This document shows, one piece after another, positions 35,300-47,379 of a DNA stretch of 64,000 bases (positions are counted from its first letter, which is position 1; each line of letters begins with the position of its first letter). The stretch is from Stratiolaelaps scimitus (lineage: Eukaryota; Arthropoda; Arachnida; Mesostigmata; Laelapidae). The notes under the pieces are model-generated. The model was not told where the DNA came from and ran no database searches. It worked only from the letters and a program-made list of their open reading frames with translations. Location: positions 3,534,001-3,598,000 of the forward strand of contig JABWDB010000006.1 in assembly GCA_019614645.1 (NCBI GenBank), in the 5' to 3' direction. Both the position numbers and the translations under genes were made by a program.

Positions 35300-35765
35300 A
35301 TCAATCCGTTGTTGCCGTATCGCTCAAGGCCTTGTCGTGACCAATTATACAAGCGAAACTCGTCGTGCAGTCAACAAGCACACAGTCGCTAACACCGCCA
35401 GTACAACGATAGCTCCGCGTACGTGTGCTGTCTGCATCCCTTGACTGCTGCCGCCTGCTCGAACGAATCCAAATCTGTACCCGGCAGATTTGAATTTGCG
35501 CCACCAGTTCTAGAATCAGCTCCAACCCGTCCGTCCTCGCGGCCAGCCGAACCGTGACGATAGCACTATCGGCTATCGGTTGTTCTCGTTGCTGAGCCGG
35601 CTCGAGACTCGACAGCTGGCTCTCGCCTGCGACTCATGCAGGTTCGCTTTGTCAGCCGTCATATTGTTGCGAAACGTCCGCGTTGTTTCTTCATGGTCTG
35701 GCCAGGGCTAGGGCAACAGCTTGCTAATATATCTCCCTCACTTCTAGCTGGCGCACAGCGCGAAC
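35300..35765 (+). promoter_or_regulatory. GC-rich upstream region / 5' UTR of putative gene
   Basis: A sharp rise in G+C and CpG just ahead of a well-placed ATG at 35766. No TATA box was seen, so if it is a promoter it is of the TATA-less kind. Confidence 0.35.
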
Positions 35766-35881
35766 ATGGACGTGTCGCCGACAGGCTTTAAATCCCCAGG
35801 CCAAGAGACCCTGAAAGACGGAGGTGGTGGTGGCGGCGGCGGCGGCGGCGGCCGCCTTTTCCAACGCATTGGCAAGTTGAG
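35766..35881 (+). CDS. candidate first coding exon with poly-Gly
   Basis: ATG in good context (gaacATGG), frame MDVSPTGFKSPGQETLKD, then eleven Gly from (GGT/GGC)n, then RLFQRIGKL, and a donor AG|GTGCGC in phase 2. It follows a GC-rich upstream block. The phase is the one required by the candidate exon at 40084. Unknown protein. A Gly-run N terminus and an RLFQRIGKL-like basic helix are all that can be described. The intron would hold the retroposon at 36585-36802. Confidence 0.45.
35821..35853. repeat. (GGT/GGC)n trinucleotide repeat
   Basis: Coding for the Gly run of the candidate first exon. Confidence 0.9.
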
Positions 35882-36584
35882 GTGCGCCGAGACATTCTCA
35901 ACCTTTCATGAATTTTCGTTGTGCACAATACACAACACAGTGATGCCCGAAGGGAGTTGTTAGAGATACATGGACATGAGGAAGTTGCAACTGGAAAAGT
36001 TACGTAGCCCGGTTCGTAGTTCGTCTTTGTGGCAGGGCCAATTTGGTCAAGGGTAATGGCGCGGGACGACTCTTGTTAATGTTGAATTTTTTTCAGCCAA
36101 AGATCCTACAGTAAAAATATCTGAAATAAAAAGTAAAAATATCAGTTTATCTATCTATAATAAACTGACACATAAATTAGCCTTCGTCGTCCCTGTCCAC
36201 AGAACAGACCTCCCTGGCTGGATAGTCAGTCTTCTTGCCGCGGTGAAATGTATAAAATAACAGATGGCTAAAACGTACCTTGTTTCCACTTGGAACGTCC
36301 AGATCTGGGGCCTTCTTAAAGAGGATATAATAATGCTCCGTAAACCAACTGCCGTCATGTTCCACTTATAGATGGTGATGGGCGCAAGCTGGTAGAGAGG
36401 GAAGCGCGATTACACAAAACCGCCAAACTCTATGCACCAATCGAGTAATCTAAACCGTTAGCAATTCGTTGCATGATCATAATTTAGGTTCTGAGCAAAA
36501 TTATGTATACCACAGAGCAAGGTTGTTGAGGCAACTCCCCTCGTAATAAGTATTATTTAAAACTTTATAGGTAAATAATTCGGC

Positions 36585-36802
36585 GAAGCCCGGCGAGGAA
36601 CTGAGGGATAGGACAGGGTTGGAATCAACTGCCGGTCCCTGCAAGGCACCGACTGAAGTAATACTTTGACAGTCCCGGTCAGTGCCCCAAGTCGAAGTAG
36701 GTTCTGGGTTTAGTCAGTAAGAGGATGACACTACCAGGCAAATACCTTAATGTGTGTGGCCTCGTGTCCATGCAGAATTTACCTTTAACCTCTTAAAAAA
36801 AA
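36585..36802 (+). mobile_element. SINE-like retroposon with 16-bp target duplication
   Basis: The 218-bp insert is bounded by two perfect copies of AGGTAAATAATTCGGC (36569-36584 and 36803-36818), and its 3' end is an A run (36795-36802, continuing into the first A of the second duplication). This is the signature of LINE-mediated target-primed insertion. Near its 5' side is GGTTGGAATC, one base from a Pol III B box, so a 5'-truncated tRNA-derived SINE is likely. The exact duplication implies a fairly recent event. Confidence 0.88.
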
Positions 36803-36829
36803 AGGTAAATAATTCGGCCACTGTCTTCG

Positions 36830-39470
36830 TACCATATATCTATGTAAAGAATGGTTATATGATTTTAATGGAAACTCAAAGGCAATTATGTATGTAAACG
36901 ATGCTTCAACTGCTCATACAAACAGAATGCACGCGGATATTACTAGCTCTGATTTGTCTTCATCAGCTGACAGAGAAAATCGGACACAGAGTCAGAGGCA
37001 AAATCGTGGTCTGTATGTATATATAACGATATGGATGATTATTCATGCACATGTTAATTGCTCGGTGTTCAGCCGGCCCATGACTGACGAACGATATCGA
37101 ATACAGCAATGTTGAGTGTGACATGTTGCTCCGAAAAAGTGCCATGGTGTAGTAAGAGCTAGACAGCTAATCAAATGGTGATGTCCATGAGTTGAGTTGG
37201 ATCTGGTAAGATACCTCTGCACCATCATGTGGCCTTCAATTCTACTCAACTGGTTTACGCTGTTGTCACCTGCCCGTGACGAACGGCGCAGATTGTACCG
37301 AGCAGTCTCCCAAAAGTGACTCCATCTCGCCGAAGGCTATTTCTTATGCACTGAAGGGCACAGTATTCTAGACATACTATTATTATATAATACATGTATT
37401 CGGGCATGATACATTATCATAGACATTATCAATTTTAAGAATGGCCCCAGCGCTATTTGATTGAATATATTGTCGCATTCATATAATCCTTACTGAACTG
37501 ACGACACTGGGAGACGGAACCCACTGTCTTTCAAATTGAATTTTTTTTCATAACTCAAATAGATCGCGCTCACAAATTGATATGGCTTTGATGTTGAGAA
37601 TGTCATACTTGTCTTTATTGACATAATGGAGAAAAACAAGAATTTTGTTAAAATCTCGAAAATATGTACTTTTCCAATACGTGAAGAATATCCCTGGACG
37701 ACCACACTGATCTACAGTATGACCGGTATGCGTGAGAAGGCTCTGGTGTGACATGATTATATAGGTACAACTATGGATCAAGAATAAACTATAATTCTAA
37801 TGATACATTGTGCGACTTAAGTAATTTCGTCGTTCGTTACATATGCCTTATGAATGTGAAATAAATTATTTTGTAATTTCTCGTTATCGAATAGGCGAGT
37901 ATTGAAAAACGATCACATGGCAGTAACAACAGCTTTCGAGCAGAGCAGTTCATTCAATTTTAATATTTTATATGTTTTCTGAAACATCTAGCAGATGACG
38001 ATGTTAAACGGTAGCTGTTTTAGGCTTCACTAGCCACAGTGAATCAATGTGATCATCGTATAGTAGTCGAATGAGATGACTGCAAGAAATATCGAATTAG
38101 CGAAAATGGTCCCCCTCCTGATGCTGAAGCGGTGTACCATCGCTTTTAGAGATGATTGGACTGGATGTCTTCGAGCATCGCGGCCTCTCTAAAGCATCAG
38201 GTAAGTTCCCGATGCTATTGATTGAATTGTACGCCAAAGAACAATGAAAGGATGTCAAGATCCCTCAAACAGGCGTCTTCCAGCTTAAGCTACCGGGAGA
38301 ATAAATATTCCGAAATTGTCTAATAGTACGTGGGGAGTATAATGGAGAGGTATTTAGAAATTGCGAAGCACCCTACCTTCTTGGCTTTCGTGAGCCTAAA
38401 CCGTCTCACCCGGGCGTTGAATTATCACTTTTGAAACCCTCTGGCCAAAGTTGCTGTGTGCGCAAGCCGGACTAGTTGACACTAGGGTACAACACTTGCA
38501 AAGGTCTGTTAATGTTCAGCCGAGTAATCAGTCAAATGAGTCACTTTGCGCTGGGAAGAGAATACAGCATTTTATGCCTTTTTTTACCCCTTTTTTTTTG
38601 GTAGCCACGAAATTCATAAAATAAACAAATAATGTTCTCTAGAGGCGTAGAGTCTGCACGTGTGCCTGGCTTTACTGCTTGCTGATGTGGGAATATTTTG
38701 TAAGAGCTCTCTTTTTTTGAAAACGCGTACATGTGAACTACGAGCTGGCGAGTTGAAATAATTTTGTAGACACTTCTCAGTGGCCATCGAAGTCAGTTTG
38801 TTTGAATTATTTCTCAATCAAGCTGTCTTTATTTCTAGTTGGTTTAGCTCACTGTCACAAAGTGAACTAACAAGAAAAACGGGGATAAAGTTTGCCTTCG
38901 CATTGATTGCTCGTCGCGCTTTCCTGTAACAAAACCGCCTCGCAACAATAAGCATTCTTCTACCAATTAGTTTTGTATACATCTTTAAAGCTTAGCCTTG
39001 GATTGGGTCTTTCATTTCTGTCGAGATGTGTCTGCCTTTTGGGATGTAATATACACCGGTCCCGTGTGTGGGCTCGTATTCACTGTAAAGTGAAGTCCTT
39101 TCAAGTGAGAATTGCTCTCTCGTTCCTCTAGTTTAGTGTTTCACCACAACTTGCTTCTGGAAAAAGTTTGCGGCCAGTAAGATAACATTACAGGATTTCT
39201 CCAAATCTCCAAGGACAACGCGTTCGCCTTTGTCACTTGATCACACAAACACACACACACACAGCCAAACCTTCCCCCCAGAGGCTAAGCGACTTCACTT
39301 TAGCTCTCACAACTTCTTCGGTATCGCAAAAGTACGCTGTCCTTCGTTACGCGTCAAAGAGGCTTAAAGAAATTCGAAACTATAGAGGGACATTTTCATG
39401 GCTTGAGGCATCGCAATGAGAAATAATACCTTCGCCATCTCATGAACGCGTTCAATGCAGGGGCTATGCC
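36830..39470. other. no gene seen (putative intron)
   Basis: AT-rich, short frames only. If the exons at 35766 and 40084 belong together, this is the interior of their intron. Confidence 0.4.
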
Positions 39471-39544
39471 CTTGAATACTTGCTACCAGAATGCCTGCAA
39501 GGAGCTCCTACGTAAGTTAGAATAGACAATGCTGAATGAGACGA

Positions 39545-39662
39545 ATTTTTTTTTTCGTGGAGGAGAGACACCCTTCTTCCTCAAGAAACAGAAACCCAAG
39601 CCGATAAAGTTACGTGCATCGAGCACTCGACGAGCGGCCCTTGCGGCCAAGGGGACGTAATA
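39545..39662 (-). pseudogene. possible short retroposed coding fragment
   Basis: The minus strand reads YYVPLAARAARRVLDARNFI, then GLGFCFLRKKGVSPPRK, and ends in ten A residues. Basic, Ala-rich text resembles ribosomal-protein sequence, but I cannot name it. The bases after the A run (TTCGTCTCATT) and those before the segment (TTCATGTCATATT) are only loosely alike as a target duplication. Confidence 0.25.
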
Positions 39663-40083
39663 TGACATGAAGCGCGTTTGAAAGAAACTCGTGAAATGTC
39701 AGTCAAAAACGGTCCGTTAGAGCCAATTACAGTGAAGTAGTCCGGTTCAAAGGGAACGGAATAGAATTATTGGGATAGAATTCTATAACTTTATTATAAA
39801 AAAAATTATTATCATTATATATTTTTAGTACTAAATAGATGAATGAACCACTTCATGATGAAAATAGTGATGTATATCCACTAAATATCGTTACACTGTA
39901 TAATATATTGTATGCGCATATTATCTAAGAAGCGAGCGCTCTTATGTAAATCCTGCACAGGAGCTGAAATTATGTTAAGAAAATACAAATTTTGCGTTCA
40001 TGCACAATCATTTGACCCATTATTATCGTTTTATTTTGCGAACAAGTTGCTTACTGCTGTGTAGTATTATAAACACATTGTAG

Positions 40084-40289
40084 CATGCTCTTAAGAGAGA
40101 GATTCGGATTCGACGATCCCGGGCTTACCGCCGGCAGGAGGGTCTTCTCTTGGAGTGGGAACGCCCCCACGGGCGGAGACGCTTCCCGTAGCGAGGATGA
40201 AGGCAGCTTCTGCGCTGTTTCCAGTCGGAGTGGTCTCTCCTACGTCTCTTCGGGAAAGACCTACTTGGAGAGCTGGATGGATTCGATTT
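40084..40289 (+). CDS. candidate internal exon, Ser-rich
   Basis: Bounded by an acceptor cacattgtag (ending 40083) and the strong donor GTATGT (40290). Phase is 2 in and 1 out. The translation MLLRERFGFDDPGLTAGRRV, then FSWSGNAPTGGDASRSEDEG, then SFCAVSSRSGLSYVSSGKTY and LESWMDS has codon use biased to C/G in third positions, unlike surrounding DNA. The phase-2 start fits the donor at 35881 and would create a Ser at the junction. It resembles a disordered, phosphorylatable linker. No family recognised. Confidence 0.42.
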
Positions 40290-40299
40290 GTATGTAGCA

Positions 40300-41590
40300 T
40301 GGAGGGGGTTTTTGTTGAGCCTGCTAGATCTATGTACTGGCCATGTGCGGAAAATAAACGTCAACCGACCGGACACAACCTTGCTACTTTGGTCCAAAGA
40401 GCGAAAACACCTGTGAGAAGTAGTGCTCGCTTCTCGCCTCTCTGCTTAGCCTCGCCTAGGAACGAACGTGATATGATTATAGCGACAATTCGTCTCACCC
40501 GCATTGTAACGCTGGTCCGATCCGCCATCTATTTTCTCGTAGCTTCCTCTTCTTCTTTTCTTTCCCTTGGTCATACGCTACATGACAGATGTGATAAATA
40601 AATCATAATTATACCGCCGTGAGGCGACAAAGGCACAATAAATGCATAAAAAAAAACCGAATAAATAAACACATATGGCCAGGGGACGGGACGAACACTC
40701 ATTACGTTTTTTGGAGCTGAATCGGTTGCTGTCATTGACAACCAGTCTAAAAAGTTGCATTATACGGAGCGGGTGCTTTCGTAGAGTGGAGGTTATAGAG
40801 CGTGGGGAAGATTACATTAACAATTCAGCATTCAAGCATAATTTATGAACGTCTGGTCGGCAAAGTCCATACTCACCCATCAGCGAGCGTTTATAATGAT
40901 ATTTTTGTAGTCCGCTTTAGGAGTAGGATAACTGCCGCTCACCATCGCAGGTTAAGGCTTTGTAATCAGGATATGACTCTGATAGTCTCACTCAAACTAC
41001 ATTAGACGGGGAACAATGAATACCCTATGCAGCCTGTCTACGTACACAAACGAGAGCGGCATCATTTAGTAAAACTGAATTTTCAGCTTGAAACACCTCG
41101 GAAGTCGTTGGCGTATCATGGTCAGTCAGACGTTCGGCATCATTTTCGAACCCCAGTATCTGTCTGAGAATGAGTTCCACTTGCGGGGGAGAATCGCTGA
41201 TTTACAGTGAATAAAGTTAGTCCCGACAGGCCGTATAGATCTATGGATATTTGTTTCCATTGTGCAGTCCATTACGAATACGTATGCTGACTGCCAGCAA
41301 ACAGATCTGTTGCTTGTGATTTTGTGTTTTGAGATCTATCTCAAACGGATATTTGACCGCTGACGGTTTTTTGAAATCGGCTTTCATCGGGAGCGTAACT
41401 AACGGGTCCCGAGACGCTGTGTGACCAAACGAGCCAAGGCTATGACGGGTACTTAGAACTTTGAACGGCAAGAAATGTACAGATGTGTTAGCAAATGAAT
41501 GTAGGTAAAAGCGCATCCTGGCCCCATGCCATTGCATATCATGGGTTGATATAATACATTACGTGCAATTGAAAGATGAACGGTAGTGGG
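40300..41590. other. no supported gene
   Basis: Frames on both strands are short or overlap without motif content. Confidence 0.4.
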
Positions 41591-41608
41591 CTTTTGACGT
41601 AAAGGAAT

Positions 41609-41629
41609 GGTAAATGGTAAATGGTAAAT
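41609..41629. repeat. (GGTAAAT)3 tail of LINE
   Basis: Three heptamer units. On the minus strand they directly follow the AATAAAG of the retrotransposon 3' end. Confidence 0.9.
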
Positions 41630-42880
41630 CTTTATTGGTTTATTTAAGGAGCTGGAAAATATTTAAGGAAAATACACATCTCTTTGAACAGGCGCTATTC
41701 TCCTAGACATTTGAATCTGAGATTTGGCCTTAGCCTTTTTTTCACTACGGTAGCTAGGTCTTAAGTTTTTCTGTGCTGGCGTAACTAGCAAGGCTTTTTG
41801 TCATGGTACGTGGGACTCCAGGTGGTATGACAGATCTACCCTCTATACCCGCGTCCCACTTAAACTTCACTCTCTATTAGGCCGAAACTTTATTCAACAG
41901 TTCTACGGGCTGACAGGAGCAGTGGCGCCTACCGGATCAATTGTCCGAGGTCACCTGCCGGTTTACCCACTTCGCCAGACGTGCTTAGTTCTGTGAAGGA
42001 GTATCCCTCTGTACATCGTGTGAATCCAACTGTATAGCAGCGCCTTTTTCGTAATTTCATTTAACAGTCTAGCAAGACGCCCGCCGGCGGTCATGACGAG
42101 TCGTCTCCTAGGAGCTCCCTTTAGACCATGAATGTTCGGCACGATCCAAGCGAGTCGAGTTCGTTAGAAGCTTTTAGCTCCTTTTCGATGGCCTTGTGGA
42201 CTTGGTAGGAACCTCTGAGCCCTGTGTCCAGATGCAAGCCTAAGTACTGAATTTCGACATTTTTCATCTCCTGCCTGTCGAGGGAGCTTGACGTCGCCGG
42301 GTCTGCTCTTCTTGCTGATGATTGCTTCAGTCCGGATGCTTGCACAGTGACTGCTAGGTCGTCAGCATAAGTAATCACCTTGCCGCCCGTAGGCAAGCCA
42401 GACAGCTTGAGGACATCGCTGTTGATATTGTTTCATAGCGGTGGGCCCAGAATAGATCCCTCTAGAGGGTCGTCGCGCCGCTTCTCGCCAATATTCTAAA
42501 GATACTTTGAACTCATGCAAACCAAGTATGGAGGCATTTGTTTGCGCACTATAGTGCACAAAATGACTTTGCATGGTGTCGAGTTGAAGGCGTCTTTCAC
42601 ACCGAGATTTATCGCGAGGAAAAGGTATCGTGTTTTGAGAGTTCTACTGTGTGCCCGGTCGGCCTTTGACACCAGCCGACGGATAAGCGTCAGAACCGAG
42701 CGGTGTTTCCTGAACTCGCACGTTGAAGCAGACGTGATGCATCGTCAAGCATTGCAACGAGTCTTTCTTGAGGTTCTGTAATGGTGACTGGGCCCTTTGG
42801 GTGCGCCCCTGATAAATCTGTGGCGTACCAAAGGCAGCTGGTCCCATTCTAAACCCGGCTCGCCAACAAAGTAATCAACT
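41609..42880 (-). mobile_element. non-LTR retrotransposon relic (R1/jockey-like)
   Basis: On the minus strand: AINLGVKDAFNSTPCKVILC (about 42625-42560), MPPYLVCMSSKYL (about 42535-42495), a frameshifted EGSILGPPL (about 42465-42435), then LPTGGKVITYADDLAVTVQA with the intact YADD palm motif (42369-42358), and downstream EIQYLGLHLD. The DVKDAFNS, LGP and YADDLAV wording is typical of R1/jockey-group polymerases. The 3' end reads AATAAAGATTTACC followed by further ATTTACC repeats (41609-41635). At least two frameshifts; dead copy. Confidence 0.82.
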
Positions 42881-42889
42881 TTTACAACA

Positions 42890-43590
42890 AATATACTTCA
42901 CTCAGCTTTTACACCCATCCACACTACAGATACTCACTAATAGTTAATTGGTTATTGGGAAGTCAACAAGGCACGAATGCGGATTGCAGCTCCTTAAACT
43001 TTTACCTGGTAGATTATCACACTGCAGCCCTTTGAGACAGGCAGTCCAACAAAGATGTACAATACATTGTATACATAATATACAGTGATCACGTCTCGGT
43101 TCGTCTGTGACTCTGTATGGTTATGCTAACGACATGGCAGCTGCAACATGCGGTGGTTAACAATCTTATTATTTGTTTGCATGCCAAGTAGCGCTCAAAT
43201 ATTTAATATATTCGATGAGAGCCGTCACTGTATGAATAAATAGTCTGTGACGTTCGGTTAATTATCGGCATCGAACTGTAGTGGTGTATACTGAAATACA
43301 AATATCGCCATTGAGCTAGAGTCAGTTGCATTTTGTGCTTTGTGTCATTCGTTGAATCTTCCTCAAGATATCTTTTGTTCATCGTCATTTGAACATTGTC
43401 AACAGTTCCAGAAGGGGGAGGGTTGGGCACGGTGTTGCCATGCATCAGCATGGTAACCCTCCTCAGCCCCAAGAAAAATAAACAGATATCTTTTGTTGCC
43501 ACTGTTGTCCGTGCAGGGGCGCAGTGAATGTTAATGCGACTAGTATTGTTCCAGAAACTCTATCCAGTTATTTGATGATATTTGTCGTTT
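42890..43590. other. no gene seen
   Basis: AT-rich spacer between two LINE remnants. Confidence 0.4.
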
Positions 43591-43604
43591 ATCTTTGCTA
43601 CTGT

Positions 43605-43775
43605 TTGCAGCAACAGGAACGAACACATAAAATGATGTGGGATCTAGGTGTGGGGCTGGATCAGGGTTGGAGACGCGGAACGTATGCGAACAACCTGATA
43701 TTTATAGTGGTATCTGATGTGAAGGAAGTTGAAGAAAGTGTCCTCCTCTTCAAAAAAAAAATGTATCTAACGTAT
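43605..43775 (+). pseudogene. possible LINE reverse-transcriptase palm fragment
   Basis: The plus frame includes GLDQGWRRGTYANNLIFIVV followed by SDVKEVEESVLLFKKK. This resembles the palm-and-following-helix block of LINE polymerases (YADD-hydrophobic-ELxxLLxxF), with the YADD motif altered to YANN. A short fragment in opposite orientation to the neighbouring R1-like relic. Confidence 0.4.
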
Positions 43776-43789
43776 ACGCCGTGTTAAGT

Positions 43790-45400
43790 ACCATCGCGTC
43801 AGGTCAAGGTACAAAGCGAATTAATACTAGTTCGCAGGGATCCTATGGTGGTCCTCGAAGAAATGCAAAGACGGTGGTGCCAAGGGTTGTCATTAGGGGC
43901 TAGGTGTCGCGTACTGAGCAAACATGTAAAAATAATTCACGAATAGCGATCAATGGTGAAGTTGACGAAAACGACCAACAGTTCGTGACATTAAAGGTTG
44001 TAAAGGCCACGAGGTGTTCGTACGATCTGGTCACATTTTCTAGCAAAACCTAAGAGACTAAGATAATCAGAAATTTGGTTCGATGATGGAGAATTTCATC
44101 AGTAACCCAAGGAATGCCACTACTTTGAGTAGCAGGAAAAGCGGCGATTTAACACGGGGTCACCCAAACATTATGAAAACCTTTACATGCAAACACGATT
44201 ATTTTTAAGCTCTGGGATTCGTCATACGTGTTTTGAAATTTACATACGTCTATTTTTGGACTCGGACTATTTCAGACAAATTTTCTTGTTATATATACAC
44301 AAATATTTGTAACTATAAAGCGGAACGCCGGCAAGGTGATTTTTCAAAACGATGAACTACGGCCCTGCGTTCAATCTTCCACTTCGAAAATGACAACGAA
44401 AATCTATTCCATTTCGAATCAGCTTGCTCTCACCAGCTCATAAATTGCATGGGATATGACGTTAAATATTTTCCTTTCAGAAATGAGAATTGGCCCAAAA
44501 AGGAAGTCAATAATTCCTGGCTTGTTTTTTCCGGATATCGCCGAGCTGAAAGGGTCTATGTACATACGATCGATCGGAGTAGGTTCGAACGGATGCGCCT
44601 CTGCTGAATAGGCGACCCATAGAGGGTGCCTCAAAGTTTCATTTCTCTCCTAGTGCTGCTGCTGCTTATAGAGACCCCCCCCCCCGCCCCGTTGTACCCT
44701 TATGGTATTTGTATAATATTAAGCCGCCGTTGCCTGCAACCGCCCTTCGTAGCAAGGCCAAGTGTGGTTTTCTGGCATGCTGCCAAGACGGAATCTCAAA
44801 TGCCGTACCGGTGAGGCAACGCTTGTCAGAGGCAATTTGTTGTCACTGTCTGATGCGGTGGTCAGACAGGTCCGGGGATTCCCAAGTGGTCAACAGAGAA
44901 GAACAGTCATTTGGACATGATAAATATAACGAGGGTGAACTATGTGATAGGTGCGCATTCGTCAACGGTCACTCTAGGCAGGAGTTCGATCGATTTAGCC
45001 TACAATGTTCCTATTCGGTGCTCAATTCTCCCCCCGCCTGACTTGTCGTCTAATTTGCGAAATCTTTGATAAGAAGGACTTCCGACGCGGGTGGCTATTA
45101 TACGATTTCTCCTCTCTAATTACTTGACTTTGGCACGGCATAACAGCACCGGAGAGCGACATTAGCTCGAGTCAATTAAGTATCAACAAAAGCAAACGGT
45201 TCATTAGTCAAATGTACATAATTATTGTTATATCGCATAATATAACAACATTCTGACTAATCGTAAATAAAAGTAATGGCTACCTATGCACACCAGCCAC
45301 TAAGTCATTACAATTCCCGATTCTAACAAAATTGCACATTTCATTCATTTGCATATCATTGCTCTATTATGCAATCGTTTTCGGGAGTCAGTTGCAAACG
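43790..45400. other. no supported gene
   Basis: A C10 run near 44678 and an unassigned plus frame (44709-45041) with several cysteines. No motif was recognised. Confidence 0.4.
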
Positions 45401-45414
45401 CAAGACACCGTTAC

Positions 45415-45614
45415 GATCCGATGATATAGTGCACATCCATAGGTGTCCTTGCGGAGGGGACGAACGATACGTTCTTGCAAGCCGTAGTACATCCGTCTTC
45501 GTCGCTGATCGCCATTGTCCTGCAACAGTCGCAGGCGGCCAGCAACGATAACAACACACAGACGAAGGGAAGGTACAATAAAAAGCGAGACGAGCGTGGC
45601 CTCTGTCGAGGCAT
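45415..45614 (-). CDS. candidate first exon of a secreted protein
   Basis: The minus strand has an ATG followed by a basic start (MPRQRPRSSR), a hydrophobic core (FLLYLPFVCVLLSLLAAC), then DCCRTMAISDEDGCTTACKN and VSFVPSARTPMDVHYIIG. This is a classic signal peptide plus a cysteine-containing mature start. A GTAACG donor-like site follows in phase 2. The frame has no stop before it. No upstream promoter motif was noted and the protein is not recognised. Two other minus frames overlap, one of them longer, so this is a judgement based on the signal peptide. Confidence 0.35.
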
Positions 45615-45799
45615 TGAAGATCGTAGAATAAGCTGCAGTTCGTGGATAGGCACTCAAAATGGAAGAACATTCGTGTGCGAAGATGATCGTCTTCGTATGA
45701 CATATTCTGTTGGTTATTATTTCTCGGACGATCGCAACTTTGCAACGGGCTTCATGAATTCAAAGTTAGCTACAACGTAATGTTTCATTTGCGCACTGA

Positions 45800-47200
45800 A
45801 GTGAATTTTTGTAAAGTGGTTTAGCTTAATAAGGGAACGGACATGTGAATATAGCAGCGCAATACTCGATTAGTGCGGCCTCTTGTACTGCCGCGGGCGT
45901 ACTCATGTGTCCATCACGACTTGAGCAAGAGTGCCCAAATGACTGAGTTTCATAGTTGAATTATACTATATAGTTGTCATAGTATCGGGGCGTCTACTCC
46001 GAACCAGTATGTCTTTCAAGTGACACAAGTTTAAAAGTACGCGCCACGGGTGAAGCATTCTTGCAAAGCAAACAATCTAGGCGGCTGGCTTTAATGCCTT
46101 GACATAACCTGACATAAAATGGTTCATTTCGGTTGTCAAGGTGGATTTTCCATTTGCTTTAAAAGGCGACTGAAATCCACAGACAGTTTTCACGATTTCC
46201 TTTATTTACTCAACACAAGTCCATCTGTCAATTTTGTTGATATTTTCGGTTTGTTTATTTTTTGCTTTTGGGTACGTGTGCATTAACCCAATGAGATTTA
46301 GGTAAGAAGCATTCGCCGCCGAAGTTCTTGAAGGCAACGAAAGGAATCGCCCTTTATTTTATATAACTGGTGAACCGATGTGAAAGGTAGGGGTCAGTTT
46401 CTACCATGGTAAGGCCAGTGCTCTGGCACATCGATCTAAAATTTGTATGGCCGCAAAGTCCATGGCTATTTCTACATGAAATTCGCGGTGACTTCATCAA
46501 TAGCCAGTTCAGTGGTAGATAGGCTGGGGGCTGCTTTTTTCAATGTTATACATATTTACCCAACAGTTTTCAAAATATCTCATAATTTAATAATGGCCCA
46601 GTATAGAAATCAGTGACACTATCTGCCTTCCCAATATGGACACGCCCGGCACCAAGACAGTAGAAGGAACAGCGAGACCCTCTTACATGTCCTGAGAACC
46701 TCCTTATGAGTGGCCAGTACATAGGGGACGCTATCCACGGTATCGCTTCGATGGATATGCTGTCGACGACTCCATCCATACGACCCTGCTTTGAGAATAG
46801 AGGATCTGGCTCAACAGACCTGCATACGCCACACGGCTTACGCAGTGGGGATGAATAGATAGATAGATGGCTGGTAATGGGTTATACCACCAGCAGCGTC
46901 ACGTTTCCATAAATATATATTGTCGTTATTAAAAGTTGATTGAGAATGGATTTTGTAAAATATGTTGTTCTTGATAATTACATTTCGAATGCACATACTC
47001 TCCAACAGCTAAACCTATGGAATTATAGCTGCGTCTACATGTTTACGAGTGCAATTGGTGGCACGCAATATTCAAACGTAGATTTGCTCAGTGAAACTAT
47101 GTATAGTGAAATATGCATGGTAACCATAGTAAATTTATTGGCACTAATAGGCTCCCAGAAACCGCTGGCTGTAGCGCAGAAATAATCAATGCGTGCATCT
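45800..47200. other. no gene seen
   Basis: AT-rich, short frames only. Confidence 0.4.
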
Positions 47201-47214
47201 CGGCTAGTTTGAGA

Positions 47215-47370
47215 AGTAGTAGTACCTTTATTCAAAGAGAGTATCTCTAAACCATACTTAAAAAAGAACAGTGATTCCACTTGTTTAGCACAAACGTTAT
47301 GATGAGTGGTGCGAGCCAGAACTGTACAATCCAATACTTCGTCTCGATATAATTCGTATGAAAAATTCAA
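47215..47370 (-). mobile_element. LINE 3' end fragment
   Basis: The minus strand ends TTTGAATAAAGGTACTACTACT. The AATAAAGG (47232-47225) is followed by a TAC-repeat tail, the same architecture as the 3' ends at 8859, 34533 and 41630. The frame before it is open (up to 47370) but too short and too diverged to identify the polymerase. Confidence 0.45.
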
Positions 47371-47379
47371 GTTCCTATA

